NCBI RefSeq assembly: GCF_014639235.1
Contig: NZ_BMFU01000005.1
Location: 87,189-151,188 of the forward strand
Length of the DNA: 64,000 nt
Direction of reading: 5' to 3'
From: Paenibacillus silvae
GTDB lineage: Bacteria > Bacillota > Bacilli > Paenibacillales > Paenibacillaceae
Under the pieces are notes generated by a model. That model was given only the letters and a program-made list of their open reading frames with translations. It made no database searches and had not been told where the DNA came from. Both the position numbers and the translations under genes were made by a program. This document shows, piece by piece, positions 25,858 through 33,784 of the stretch. Every line of letters starts with the position of its first letter. The stretch's first letter is position 1.

Positions 25858-27072
25858 TTATGAGCCGATTCTTCTGCCCTTCACCCACACCGACTCAATC
25901 GCCAGGTCCTCATTCAGCAAAACAATATCGGCCTGCTTTCCCTGCGTCAGGGAACCGGTACGGTGCTCAATACCAAGCAGTCGTGCCGGTGTCAGACTCG
26001 CTGCCCTTGACGCAGCTACCAGACTCAGCCCCACTTCCTGAACGAGATAACGAAAGCCGCGTACCATGGTCAGGGTGCTGCCCGCCAAAGCGCCGCCTTC
26101 TTTCAAACGTGCTTCTCCGTTCTTGACGATCACGGGCAGATCCCCGATCTTGTATTCACCGTCGTCCAATCCTGCTGCTGACATCGCATCGGTAATGAGC
26201 ACAAGCTGGTCGTTCCCCTGCTTCAATTGAGCGAGAATAGATATTGCCGCAGGATGCACATGAATGCCATCGGCAATGACTTCCGCACTGATGCGCGGAT
26301 CACTCAGTACAGCCCCGGCCGTACCCGGCTCACGATGGTGCAGCGGTGTCATGGCGTTAAATGTATGCACAGCATGATGCAAGCCCGCTTCCACAGCTCG
26401 CTGTACATCATCGTAGGTTGCGTCCGTGTGACCAAGCGCAGCTGTGATTCGCTGCTCCCTCAGCCAGGAGATCACCTCCAGCGCCCCCTCACGTTCCGGC
26501 GCCAGAGTCACCTGACGAATAAGGCCGGGGTACTGCTTTTCCCACCTCTGCAGCCAAGTCACATCAGGGAGCACAATATGATCCGGATTTTGCGCACCAG
26601 GCCATTTCGGACTGAAAAAAGGTCCCTCCAGATGCACGCCCTCCAGCTGTGCATAGCGCATTTCCCCGGAGCGGTAGCGGTCTACCTCGGCCAAAACATG
26701 ATCCAGACGCTCCTTCGGAGCCGTCATCGAAGTCGCGAGCATCGCCGTTGTTCCCTGTGAGCTGTGAAATGAAGTGATCTTGTCCAGAACTTCCGGGCTT
26801 GCATCCATAAAATCTTCTCCGTTGCCGCCGTGCACATGAATATCAATAAAGCCAGGTACGATCAGACCCGCTCCTTTGGCGGGTAGCTCGCCAGCTTCTT
26901 GCCGAAGGGCTTCAGGCAGCCCTTCCGGCATGCCAGCATATACGATTTTATCGGCGCGCCAGACGATCAGACCGTCCTCCAGCACTTTATCGGGGAGCAG
27001 CAGTCTGCCGCGGAGCAAGGTTAACTTTTTTTCCAACTCGCCGTCTCCAGCTTTACTATCGGTTTTGGTCAT
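25858..27072 (-). CDS. nagA: N-acetylglucosamine-6-phosphate deacetylase
   Basis: The ATG at 27072 follows GGAGG at 8 bases and overlaps the nagB stop by 4 bases (ATGA), so translation is coupled. The protein has 404 residues. Metal and substrate motifs of the amidohydrolase fold are present: FIDIHVHGGNGEDFMD, the LEGPFF Glu, ALGHTDATYDDV, HHAVHTFNAM and VLITDAMSAAG with the catalytic Asp. The enzyme converts GlcNAc-6-P to GlcN-6-P in the cytoplasm. NagB then acts on that product, so the pair feeds amino sugars into glycolysis. Confidence 0.95.
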   Translation of the reverse strand: MTKTDSKAGDGELEKKLTLLRGRLLLPDKVLEDGLIVWRADKIVYAGMPEGLPEALRQEAGELPAKGAGLIVPGFIDIHVHGGNGEDFMDASPEVLDKITSFHSSQGTTAMLATSMTAPKERLDHVLAEVDRYRSGEMRYAQLEGVHLEGPFFSPKWPGAQNPDHIVLPDVTWLQRWEKQYPGLIRQVTLAPEREGALEVISWLREQRITAALGHTDATYDDVQRAVEAGLHHAVHTFNAMTPLHHREPGTAGAVLSDPRISAEVIADGIHVHPAAISILAQLKQGNDQLVLITDAMSAAGLDDGEYKIGDLPVIVKNGEARLKEGGALAGSTLTMVRGFRYLVQEVGLSLVAASRAASLTPARLLGIEHRTGSLTQGKQADIVLLNEDLAIESVWVKGRRIGS

Positions 27073-27797
27073 CGAACCAGCCTCCCTGCGGCACGATCCA
27101 GCAGTACAACCACATTCGGATGACATTGCAGCAAGGATGCCGGGCAGGAGGTTGTAATTGGACCCATGAACGCTTCGCGGATAATCTCCGCTTTCTCTTC
27201 GCCACGGGCGATGAGCAGGATTTGTTTTGCTTTTAAAATAGAACCGACCCCCATCGTAATCGCTTGCGCTGGAACTTCGTCGATGCTGTCAAAAAAACGT
27301 GCATTGGCCTTTCTCGTCTCTTCCTTCAAATCCACCACATGGGTGCGACCGGTTAATTCCGTTCCTGGCTCATTAAAACCGATATGACCATTATGCCCGA
27401 TGCCCAGCAATTGCAGGTCAACAGGCCCGCGATCCTCCAGACGCCGCTCATAACCAGCACATTCCTCCGCCAAATCTGCTGCCTCTCCATTCGGCACATT
27501 CGTGCGGGACAGGTCCATGTCGATATGATGAAACAGCTGCTCATTCATAAAACTGCGGTAGCTTTCGCGATGCTCTGTAGGCAAACCGACGTATTCATCC
27601 AGATTAAAGGAAGAGGCCTGCGCAAAGCTCACCAAGCCTTTTTGATACATCGCAATTAACTGCTTGTAAATGCCTACAGGCGAGCTTCCGGTTGCCAGTC
27701 CCAGCACGGCACGTGGTTTCGTTTGCAGCAAGCTGGCGATTAGTCCTGCTCCTGTTGCGTTCAAATCTTCTTCATTTTCAAAAATACGAATATTCAT
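27069..27797 (-). CDS. nagB: Glucosamine-6-phosphate deaminase
   Basis: This 242-residue protein has the usual length for the Gram-positive form. Motifs include GLATGSSPVGIY (phosphate loop), SFNLDEYVGLP with the catalytic Asp, and the hallmark GIGHNGHIGFNEPG. It converts GlcN-6-P to fructose-6-P and ammonia. The gene begins 3 bp past the stop of the RpiR regulator gene and overlaps nagA, so the three form one operon in the order regulator, nagB, nagA. Confidence 0.95.
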   Translation of the reverse strand: MNIRIFENEEDLNATGAGLIASLLQTKPRAVLGLATGSSPVGIYKQLIAMYQKGLVSFAQASSFNLDEYVGLPTEHRESYRSFMNEQLFHHIDMDLSRTNVPNGEAADLAEECAGYERRLEDRGPVDLQLLGIGHNGHIGFNEPGTELTGRTHVVDLKEETRKANARFFDSIDEVPAQAITMGVGSILKAKQILLIARGEEKAEIIREAFMGPITTSCPASLLQCHPNVVVLLDRAAGRLVR

Positions 27798-27800
27798 CTT

Positions 27801-28664
27801 TCAAGCACCTCCGGTGTGATGGAAACGATAGGACTGCACATTGTGATACGACTGCTCAAGTTTAGGTATGAATTGATCAAAATCTGCACTCACCATGCCT
27901 GTGAACAAAATATCAATCACATGCAGCAGCGCAATGCGTGAAGCCATATCCCCGCGTCGCATCCCTTCTTCGAGCGAGGAAGTAAACAGCGGAATATCTG
28001 CCGTTTCAGCCAGTGTGTTGCTGCCGTAAGAGGTCAGCGAGATTGTGGAAGCCCCGGCTTGTTTGGCACAGGTTAATGCATCAATCGTTTCTGGGGTTTC
28101 GCCCGAATACGATACGGCCACCGCCACATCACCTGCCCCCAGGGAGGAAGCGGATGTAATCTGCATGTGGGAATCTGAAAAGGCTGTACAGCTTTTGCCG
28201 ATCCGCACCAGCTTCTGATAGAAATCCTGTGTCACGATGGACGAGGTTGCCACGCCGTACAGGTCGATTCGCCGGGCCTGACAGAGCAGCTGCACAGTTT
28301 GTTCCAGCCTGCCCAGATCGAGCAAACGAGTCGTATCCGCGATAGAAGCCAGATGATTCGCTTCAATGGCCTCAACAATTTTGGATAACGAGTTGCCTGC
28401 AACAATATCCTGATAGGCCGTTTCATTCGGCGTCTGTGACAGCTCGGCCGCAAGCTTCATTTTGAGGTCGGGAAAACCTTTAAAGTGAAATGATTTGCAA
28501 AAACGGGTCACCGTCGCCGCGCTTGTACCACTCAGCTCTGCCAATCGATTAATGGTCATGCCCGGCACATCTGAAGGCGACTCGATAATGACCTCGGCGA
28601 TCCGTCTTTCCTGAGACGGCAGGTTATCTAATTGTTGCTGCAACGCATGTAAGATGGCTGCCAT
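27801..28664 (-). CDS. MurR/RpiR-family regulator of the nag operon
   Basis: The ATG at 28664 follows AAAGAGG; a GTG two codons earlier overlaps that site. The protein has 287 residues. The N-terminal HTH_6 domain (TINRLAELSGTSAATVTRFC) is followed by a SIS sugar-phosphate binding domain (about 125-260: IDLYGVATSSIVTQDF, GDVAVAVSYSGETPETIDAL). Members bind sugar phosphates and repress catabolic operons. As the first gene upstream of nagB and nagA it probably senses an amino-sugar phosphate. Two direct repeats just upstream (28682-28728) are its likely operator. Confidence 0.9.
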   Translation of the reverse strand: MAAILHALQQQLDNLPSQERRIAEVIIESPSDVPGMTINRLAELSGTSAATVTRFCKSFHFKGFPDLKMKLAAELSQTPNETAYQDIVAGNSLSKIVEAIEANHLASIADTTRLLDLGRLEQTVQLLCQARRIDLYGVATSSIVTQDFYQKLVRIGKSCTAFSDSHMQITSASSLGAGDVAVAVSYSGETPETIDALTCAKQAGASTISLTSYGSNTLAETADIPLFTSSLEEGMRRGDMASRIALLHVIDILFTGMVSADFDQFIPKLEQSYHNVQSYRFHHTGGA

Positions 28665-28681
28665 AAGCACCTCTTTTGTAT

Positions 28682-28728
28682 GAAAATTATTTTTATCATT
28701 TATTCTATTTAAAAGAAAATTATTTTTA
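28682..28728 (-). promoter_or_regulatory. Candidate operator: two copies of GAAAATTATTTTTA
   Basis: GAAAATTATTTTTA occurs at 28682-28695 and again at 28715-28728, exactly 33 bp apart (about three helical turns). Each copy is itself near-palindromic. The pair lies just upstream of the RpiR start (28664), where autorepression would act on the whole nag operon. Assignment to the RpiR protein is inferred from position. Confidence 0.6.
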
Positions 28729-28953
28729 CACCTTTATTTTAATCAAGACACTCTCGCAAGGCAAGAGGATTTTCTCTAATTGAGTGAGTATGGTCACAAG
28801 CTGAAGCTTGTCATCTTTCATTTGAAGTTTTAGCCTGGTCTGTTAAAGTTAATCGTATAGAATTGTATGTAAAGAAGCTGTACCATCCAAATACATAGAG
28901 TATCTATAGATCATGGTATCTTCTGGTGCCTTTATGAATAGAGGGGACTGTAA

Positions 28954-29310
28954 ATGAATCGCAGACAGCGCAGTAAAATCGTTCCAAACACCTGGATCAT
29001 TGCCGCCAAGCAGACTGACTCAAACATATATTATGCGCTCTATGCCATCGACTGGAAACGTGGAGCCCGCTTGAGTTGGGAAGGTTGGAAGCGTTACGAG
29101 GATTTTTTGCAATTTCATGTGCCGTTCAAGCGCAAAATGCAAGGCCATCACACTTCGTCACAACCTGCTGCTAAAATTGCAAAAAAGGCATTATATTTGC
29201 ATTTAAATGAGGCACAGTATGAGGAATTGGAGCAGTTATTTTATCAGCCATTTTCAAGAAGAAAATGGAGAGTTTTTTGGAGGCGCATGGAAGTTATAGC
29301 TGATCAATAA
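28954..29310 (+). CDS. Hypothetical basic protein, 118 residues
   Basis: The ATG follows GAGGGG at 7 bases. The protein is basic and rich in Trp, Arg and Tyr (SWEGWKRYEDFLQFH, SRRKWRVFWRRMEV), with no signal peptide or membrane helix. A helix-like segment KALYLHLNEAQYEELEQLFY occupies about 79-98. It stands alone on the plus strand between the divergent nag operon and the AbiE pair. I do not recognise the family; a nucleic-acid-binding role would fit the charge but has no direct support. Confidence 0.6.
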   Translation: MNRRQRSKIVPNTWIIAAKQTDSNIYYALYAIDWKRGARLSWEGWKRYEDFLQFHVPFKRKMQGHHTSSQPAAKIAKKALYLHLNEAQYEELEQLFYQPFSRRKWRVFWRRMEVIADQ

Positions 29311-29362
29311 TCTGTATCATGCATCCGAGTCGTTTTGTACTGGACTCCATCCCTCGCGTGTA

Positions 29363-30280
29363 TTACTTGTTGATCCACATCATATTGGCACAGTGCCAAT
29401 AACCGCTATGTTCTTCTTCTTTAAGAATGGATTGATAAACGGGATGGAGAAAATGATGTAGTGCATCCATTACATCCTGAAATACAAGCTGTTTTTCAAT
29501 CCCTAAACGACGCTGAAAAGCCTGCCACTGTTTTGTTCGACTTTCGTCAATAGCAAATGTTCTTTGAAACAGTGGATGTTCTTTTTCTATTACTGTGCCA
29601 CGATGTCGAAAGGTTTCTAATACTGCCTGATAAAGAACACGACCATCGAAGTTGTTCATTGTTAACAGCATATAAATATCATAAAAATCTTTCATACGAC
29701 TATTCATCACTGATAATGTAATCATGGCTTCAAATTTTTCTGAAATGACAGATTCTTTTGAGTAGGCTTGTACTTGTGGTTTTGCCATATCTAGTAGAAC
29801 AGGGTATTCAATAAGCTGTGGCTTCGGAACCACCACATCACCAAATCCGATATCAAACTGCAAGATTTTCCTCATGCGCCCTAGAAGTGCGGTTATCTTA
29901 ATTCTTACACCCTCATAATCGGCATCTTCTTTAATTCTCTCCGTTGTCATTTCATCCAACTGAAATACAACACCGTCTGCGGGAACACTTATGGAGCAAA
30001 TTGAAATGAATGACTCTCTTAATAATTCAAGTTTATTAGCGATCTGTCTGGCGAGAAAATCAACATCTTTAGTTGGGCGCGCCTTGAACTGCGTTTGCGA
30101 AAACAAAAACAGCCCACCCTTTAAAATAAATTTGTCTCTGAAATCAGAGATAGATAAGCGGTATAAGAACCGCTCCTGAAAATATAAAAGCAGCAGTGTA
30201 TCGAAAGCCTTTCCTGATTCTTTGGCTATGTTCTTCAAGCGTTCTGAAACAGAAGCGGGGACGTTTTTAATCTCACTCAT
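29363..30280 (-). CDS. abiEii: AbiEii-type nucleotidyltransferase toxin
   Basis: The ATG at 30280 is 8 bases after GGAGGTG and overlaps the antitoxin stop by 1 base (TGATG). The protein has 305 residues. The nucleotidyltransferase signature is present: GGLFLF near residue 53, then RPTKDVDFLA near 67, with the Asp pair that binds metal and NTP. AbiEii toxins of type IV systems are nucleotidyltransferases that modify RNA targets such as tRNA and cause growth arrest, giving abortive phage resistance. The partner AbiEi gene lies immediately upstream in the same transcript. Confidence 0.9.
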   Translation of the reverse strand: MSEIKNVPASVSERLKNIAKESGKAFDTLLLLYFQERFLYRLSISDFRDKFILKGGLFLFSQTQFKARPTKDVDFLARQIANKLELLRESFISICSISVPADGVVFQLDEMTTERIKEDADYEGVRIKITALLGRMRKILQFDIGFGDVVVPKPQLIEYPVLLDMAKPQVQAYSKESVISEKFEAMITLSVMNSRMKDFYDIYMLLTMNNFDGRVLYQAVLETFRHRGTVIEKEHPLFQRTFAIDESRTKQWQAFQRRLGIEKQLVFQDVMDALHHFLHPVYQSILKEEEHSGYWHCANMMWINK

Positions 30281-30888
30281 CAAATTAACACCTCCAGATA
30301 TTTTTGCAAAACCGTTTGAATCCTCAGCTTATCAGCATATGAAACAAGCTTGGTTATATTTTTATTAGATGATTTAAGGTAATTCCTCAGCCCTTCTTTC
30401 ATCAAATCCATTCCAAGCTTTTCTCGATACCTCACCATATCACAAATTGTTTTTTCACGATCATAAATTCTAACTACCGAGCCATTGATATCCACTTCAT
30501 CGATTCCAATGTTGTATTGAGCATCTGCCAGATAGATTATTTTAATAGGAGGATAGTCTGGAAGTTTTGGCTTTTTACTGCTGCGATGAATAGCGATTTG
30601 GTACTCCCAAGGATTGTAGGTTGTCAGCTCGTAATAGGAAAGTGCAGAGAGAAGACAAATCACTCCTTTAGGGATCAGCTTTGTCACTTCGACCATTTCA
30701 TCGGGCATTTCCTGTATTAGTCCAGATTGTCGATAAAGCCCTTGCTTTATTCGTTCAATCTCACCAATGAATTCCAACTTTTTTATGTGATATGGGGATA
30801 CACCCGCTTTGATAAAATCCTTTGTTCGAGCAATTCCATGATGCTCCGCCAGCACGTGCATTGCCTCAGCTTTAATCTGCTCATTCAT
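30280..30888 (-). CDS. abiEi: AbiEi-type antitoxin and repressor
   Basis: The ATG at 30888 follows GGCGGTG; an upstream in-frame ATG at 30906 would bury that site. The protein has 202 residues. The N-terminal winged helix is clear (IARTKDFIKAGVSPYHIKKL, then ERIKQGLYR), followed by the AbiEi C-terminal region (PKGVICLLSALSYYELTTYN, YDREKTICDMVRYREKLGMD). In characterised AbiE systems this protein counteracts the toxin and represses the operon through inverted repeats. The AT-rich pair has lower GC than the flanking nag genes, consistent with horizontal acquisition. Confidence 0.9.
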   Translation of the reverse strand: MNEQIKAEAMHVLAEHHGIARTKDFIKAGVSPYHIKKLEFIGEIERIKQGLYRQSGLIQEMPDEMVEVTKLIPKGVICLLSALSYYELTTYNPWEYQIAIHRSSKKPKLPDYPPIKIIYLADAQYNIGIDEVDINGSVVRIYDREKTICDMVRYREKLGMDLMKEGLRNYLKSSNKNITKLVSYADKLRIQTVLQKYLEVLI

Positions 30889-30949
30889 ACATTCACCGCC
30901 ATTCATAATTGCTAGAAGATTTTATGTTGTTAAAAAGGTATTCGAGTTT

Positions 30950-30978
30950 ATTTTATGATTCCCTTTTATTTTTCACAA
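30950..30978 (-). promoter_or_regulatory. Promoter of the abiE operon
   Basis: On the minus strand TTGTGA (plus 30973-30978) is followed after exactly 17 bp by TAAAAT (plus 30950-30955), a good SigA-type match 62 bp upstream of the antitoxin start. Confidence 0.6.
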
Positions 30979-31061
30979 AAAACTCTGCACTTAGACGTAT
31001 AAGCAGATAAAAATGTTACGTTGGGAAGAATAGAGAAATATTATTTCAATATTTCATTAAC

Positions 31062-31110
31062 AAAAAAGCCTTTCCCCATGCTTCATTCTGAAGGATAGAG
31101 AAAGGCTTTT
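31062..31110 (-). terminator. Rho-independent terminator of gerE
   Basis: AAAAGCCTTTCC (31064-31075) pairs with GAAAGGCTTTT (31100-31110); the minus-strand side continues into six T. It lies 30 bp past the gerE stop. Confidence 0.8.
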
Positions 31111-31139
31111 GTGCTGCCACATTAAACTGCGGTTCGCAT

Positions 31140-31367
31140 CTAAATCTTCAGTTCTCCGAGCTTAATCAGCTCTACAACTGCCTGCGAACGACCCTTAACA
31201 TTGAGTTTCTGCATCACATTGGAGATATGGTTACGCACCGTTTTCTCGCTGATGAATAACTGCCCTGCGATGTCACGCGTTGTTTTGTCCTGAACCAGCA
31301 ATTCGAATACTTCGCGCTCACGGTGGGTTAACAAAAATTTGCTTTTATGATGATCGATACCCTTCAA
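31140..31367 (-). CDS. gerE: Spore coat regulator GerE (LuxR-type HTH)
   Basis: This 75-residue protein starts at a TTG preceded by GGAGGGG; Bacillus subtilis GerE has 74 residues. It is a stand-alone LuxR/GerE helix-turn-helix (LLTHREREVFELLVQDKTTR, IAGQLFISEKTVRNHISNVM) with no receiver domain. GerE acts late in the mother cell as activator and repressor of SigK-dependent coat and crust genes, which include the cge genes in B. subtilis. That is relevant here, since two CgeB genes are encoded at 52-55 kb. A SigK-like promoter lies upstream (31429-31456). Confidence 0.93.
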   Translation of the reverse strand: MKGIDHHKSKFLLTHREREVFELLVQDKTTRDIAGQLFISEKTVRNHISNVMQKLNVKGRSQAVVELIKLGELKI

Positions 31368-31428
31368 TGTTCACCCCTCCTTGCTCGGGTTGTGTTGGTG
31401 TAACAAGGTTAAGGGGATACAGTCAACT

Positions 31429-31456
31429 CATCTTATGTCAGATCAAGGGCGTTGGT
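31429..31456 (-). promoter_or_regulatory. SigK-like promoter of gerE
   Basis: On the minus strand, AC (plus 31455-31456), 17 bases, then CATAAGATG (plus 31429-31437) matches the SigK pattern AC-N16/17-CATANNNTA with one mismatch in the last position. gerE is SigK-dependent in B. subtilis. The site is 62 bp upstream of the start codon. Confidence 0.55.
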
Positions 31457-31698
31457 TCAGTTTTATAAGAAAAATGGGCAGTTGAATGGGTATTTCAGGT
31501 GGGCCAGCACATAACACTCAATTTAAGCAAATCAATGCTTGATCCATTTTCATTATGAGAGAATAAATGAATTCTGTATGTTTGTGATATTTCGAATTCG
31601 TGCTTATTCTTTTATTCATTTTCTTCACTCGAGAGCCGATATACGTAAAACAACTTGTATTAATATTTATAACCTTGCATAAAAGGAGCCACACATTA

Positions 31699-32480
31699 AT
31701 GGACATTATTCAAGCACTAATTCAAAGCATGCCTTATTTTCGGCAGCCATCCGACAAGATGTGACGTTATCCCTAATCGATCGAGAGAAATATTTGTACT
31801 TCTCTTCAGGAGAATCGCTGAAGCAGCTGAATTTTAAAACGGGAGATCCACTCCCTGAAGCAAATCTGAATTTTACCGATCTGCGAAACGGTACAACAAC
31901 GACATACAGTCACTTTCCGAAGGAGGTATTTGGCATTCCCTTTGATGTTGCTTTCATCCCTGTCAAAAATGTCGCTGACGAGATTGTCGCTGTGTTTACC
32001 CTCGTGTATAGCATGGAAAACCAGGAAAAGCTGCAGCAGCTAATGGACATCGTTGTAGGACTAACCAACCAGCTGGTCGACAGTGTACAACATGTTGCAG
32101 CTCATTCGGAAGAACTGAGCGCTACCTCCGAAGAGATGCTAGGCAATACTAAAAAAGCTGTTCATACTTCCGTGGGCCTTAATGCAGCCATTGAAGCCGC
32201 ACGTGTAGGGGATGCAGGAGCCGGTTTTGGAGTAGTTGCCAAGGAAATTCGCAAGCTGTCTGTTGATACCAAAAACGCCACTAACGAAATTGAAAAGTCC
32301 TTACTGACGGTGAGACAGTCCATCGAATTGTTAGATAACGACCTTGGCGAAATTACGGCAAGTTCACAGGAGCAGGCTGAGCTCGTCAGCGAATTTATGG
32401 AAACGATTAACCACTTGAACGAAACGACCAGAGACTTAAAGCAATTCATACAAAAATTAATTAATATTCATGAATCCTAA
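31699..32480 (+). pseudogene. Frameshifted, internally deleted small methyl-accepting chemotaxis-like gene
   Basis: A good start (AAAGGAG then ATG at 31699) begins MDIIQALIQSMPYF and hits a TGA at 31762 in its own frame. From about 31740 the continuation is open in the other frame (AAIRQDVTLSLIDREKYLYF) to 32480. One missing base in the T-run at 31737-31740 explains this. The rest has a sensor-like part, then SVQHVAAHSEELSATSEEML and LNAAIEAARVGDAGAGFGVV of the MCP signalling domain. The segment normally before LNAAIEAAR (the IxxISxQTNLL helix) is absent: AVHTSV joins directly to GLNAAIE, probably an in-frame loss of about 15-20 codons. A shorter product from GTG 31761 is possible, but the gene looks broken. 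No membrane helix is present, so it would be a soluble receptor. Confidence 0.75.
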
Positions 32481-32585
32481 ATAGATATTTATTGGTTTTT
32501 GACCAATTATGCACTATGTAGTAACAAATATGCCCTTGCAGTGGATGTATCCCACAGCAAAGGCACACTTGTTCCTTTCAGTATC

Positions 32586-33575
32586 TTACCGATTCATTCG
32601 ATTCATCATGCCGCCATTATGATTACGGTTCATTACACCATCACCGAGCACACCGTCACGGTTATGAGTTTCAGCCGCATTGGTCGGGAAAATACGCTCT
32701 ACCATCGACTGGAACGTATCGATCATACCGCTGACAGGTTTACCGTTACGCAGATCCGCTGCATAGTTCTCAACCTGACCTACGAAATCAGGATTAGCAG
32801 ATACATATACGTTCTCGACGTTCGGTGCAAATTGCTTGATTTTGGCTGAAATTTTGCCTTTGATTTCTTCCGGCGTGTTATCGTCGGAGCTATCCATCAT
32901 ACGTGGACGTTCACTTCTTGTGCCATATTGGCTTTCATTCATCGGGCGTGCTGTACCGCTCTTGGTCAAGCCGCGCATCATGCCTACCGCGCCTGTGCCC
33001 ATCGTGCCATAGATGCCACGGTCATTGCCCATATGGCTGCGGTCTGTTGCGGTGCCGGTATTCAGTCCCGGTGCGATTCCGCTTGTGCTGTATGGAGAAT
33101 TCGTGCCCGATCCGCCATGAACTCGCATACCGCCCATGTCCCGATTCATATTTCCATCGCGCATTGTATCGCTGGCATAGTTACGCATCGTGCCATTCAA
33201 ACGGTTGCCCATATGTCCAGTCGATTTACTTCCCAGCTTGCCTGCATGTCCATTCGCTAAACGAACAGCAACGTATGCGTTACGATCCGTTAACATGACA
33301 TGGGCGGATTCCACTTCCTTCATCTCCGCAATGCGTTTTGCCAGTTCATCACTGGATCGCAGGTCAGTAACATTATGCATCCGGTAACTATGCGCACGAA
33401 TTCCGTCCATTCCATTGGTCTCGACGCCATACCGATTGATGCCATGCGCCTGTTCGCGAACACTTTGCGTATGCAAATTGTTATCGCGATTCCCGCAACC
33501 CGTCAAGCCGGCCATTACAAAAATTGCAGTAGACAATGATAACGTAATCGCTGTTGCCTTTTTGACTGTTGGCAT
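32586..33575 (-). CDS. YhcN/YlaJ-family sporulation lipoprotein
   Basis: An ATG at 33575 gives 329 residues, 11 bases after GGAGG; a TTG six codons earlier overlaps the site. A signal sequence ends in the lipobox LTGC (Cys about residue 26). The YhcN/YlaJ domain is split: SDELAKRIAEMKEVESAHVM and TDRNAYVAVRLA near 70-105, then IKGKISAKIKQFAPNVENVY and VSANPDFVGQVENYA near 240-285. Between them lies a Gly/Met/Asn/Arg-rich linker of about 130 residues (DTMRDGNMNRDMGGMRVHGG). Family members are spore-associated lipoproteins linked to germination. The C-terminus (NRNHNGGMMNRMNR) is also low-complexity. It is longer than typical YhcN, mostly through the linker. Confidence 0.85.
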   Translation of the reverse strand: MPTVKKATAITLSLSTAIFVMAGLTGCGNRDNNLHTQSVREQAHGINRYGVETNGMDGIRAHSYRMHNVTDLRSSDELAKRIAEMKEVESAHVMLTDRNAYVAVRLANGHAGKLGSKSTGHMGNRLNGTMRNYASDTMRDGNMNRDMGGMRVHGGSGTNSPYSTSGIAPGLNTGTATDRSHMGNDRGIYGTMGTGAVGMMRGLTKSGTARPMNESQYGTRSERPRMMDSSDDNTPEEIKGKISAKIKQFAPNVENVYVSANPDFVGQVENYAADLRNGKPVSGMIDTFQSMVERIFPTNAAETHNRDGVLGDGVMNRNHNGGMMNRMNR

Positions 33576-33703
33576 GTAATGTTCATCCTCCAATGTGGTT
33601 GGTTTGGTTCACATAGATAGGATGCGCGTCTGGTGTTACCGATATGCTGAAAGGATATGGCACTTTAACCTGCCAACTTATATAGACATTCTTGCCCGCA
33701 CAC

Positions 33704-33746
33704 AAAAAAAGCACAGTAACTGCATTCAGCGCAGAACTGTGCTTTT
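33704..33746 (-). terminator. Rho-independent terminator of the ABC exporter operon
   Basis: AAAAGCACAGT (33707-33717) and ACTGTGCTTTT (33736-33746) form an 11-bp stem; the minus-strand side is followed by a T-run. It lies 40 bp past the DUF4340 gene stop. Confidence 0.85.
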
Positions 33747-33784
33747 CCTGACTCAGCTGTCAGCTGTCTCTTTTTGACTAAGGC

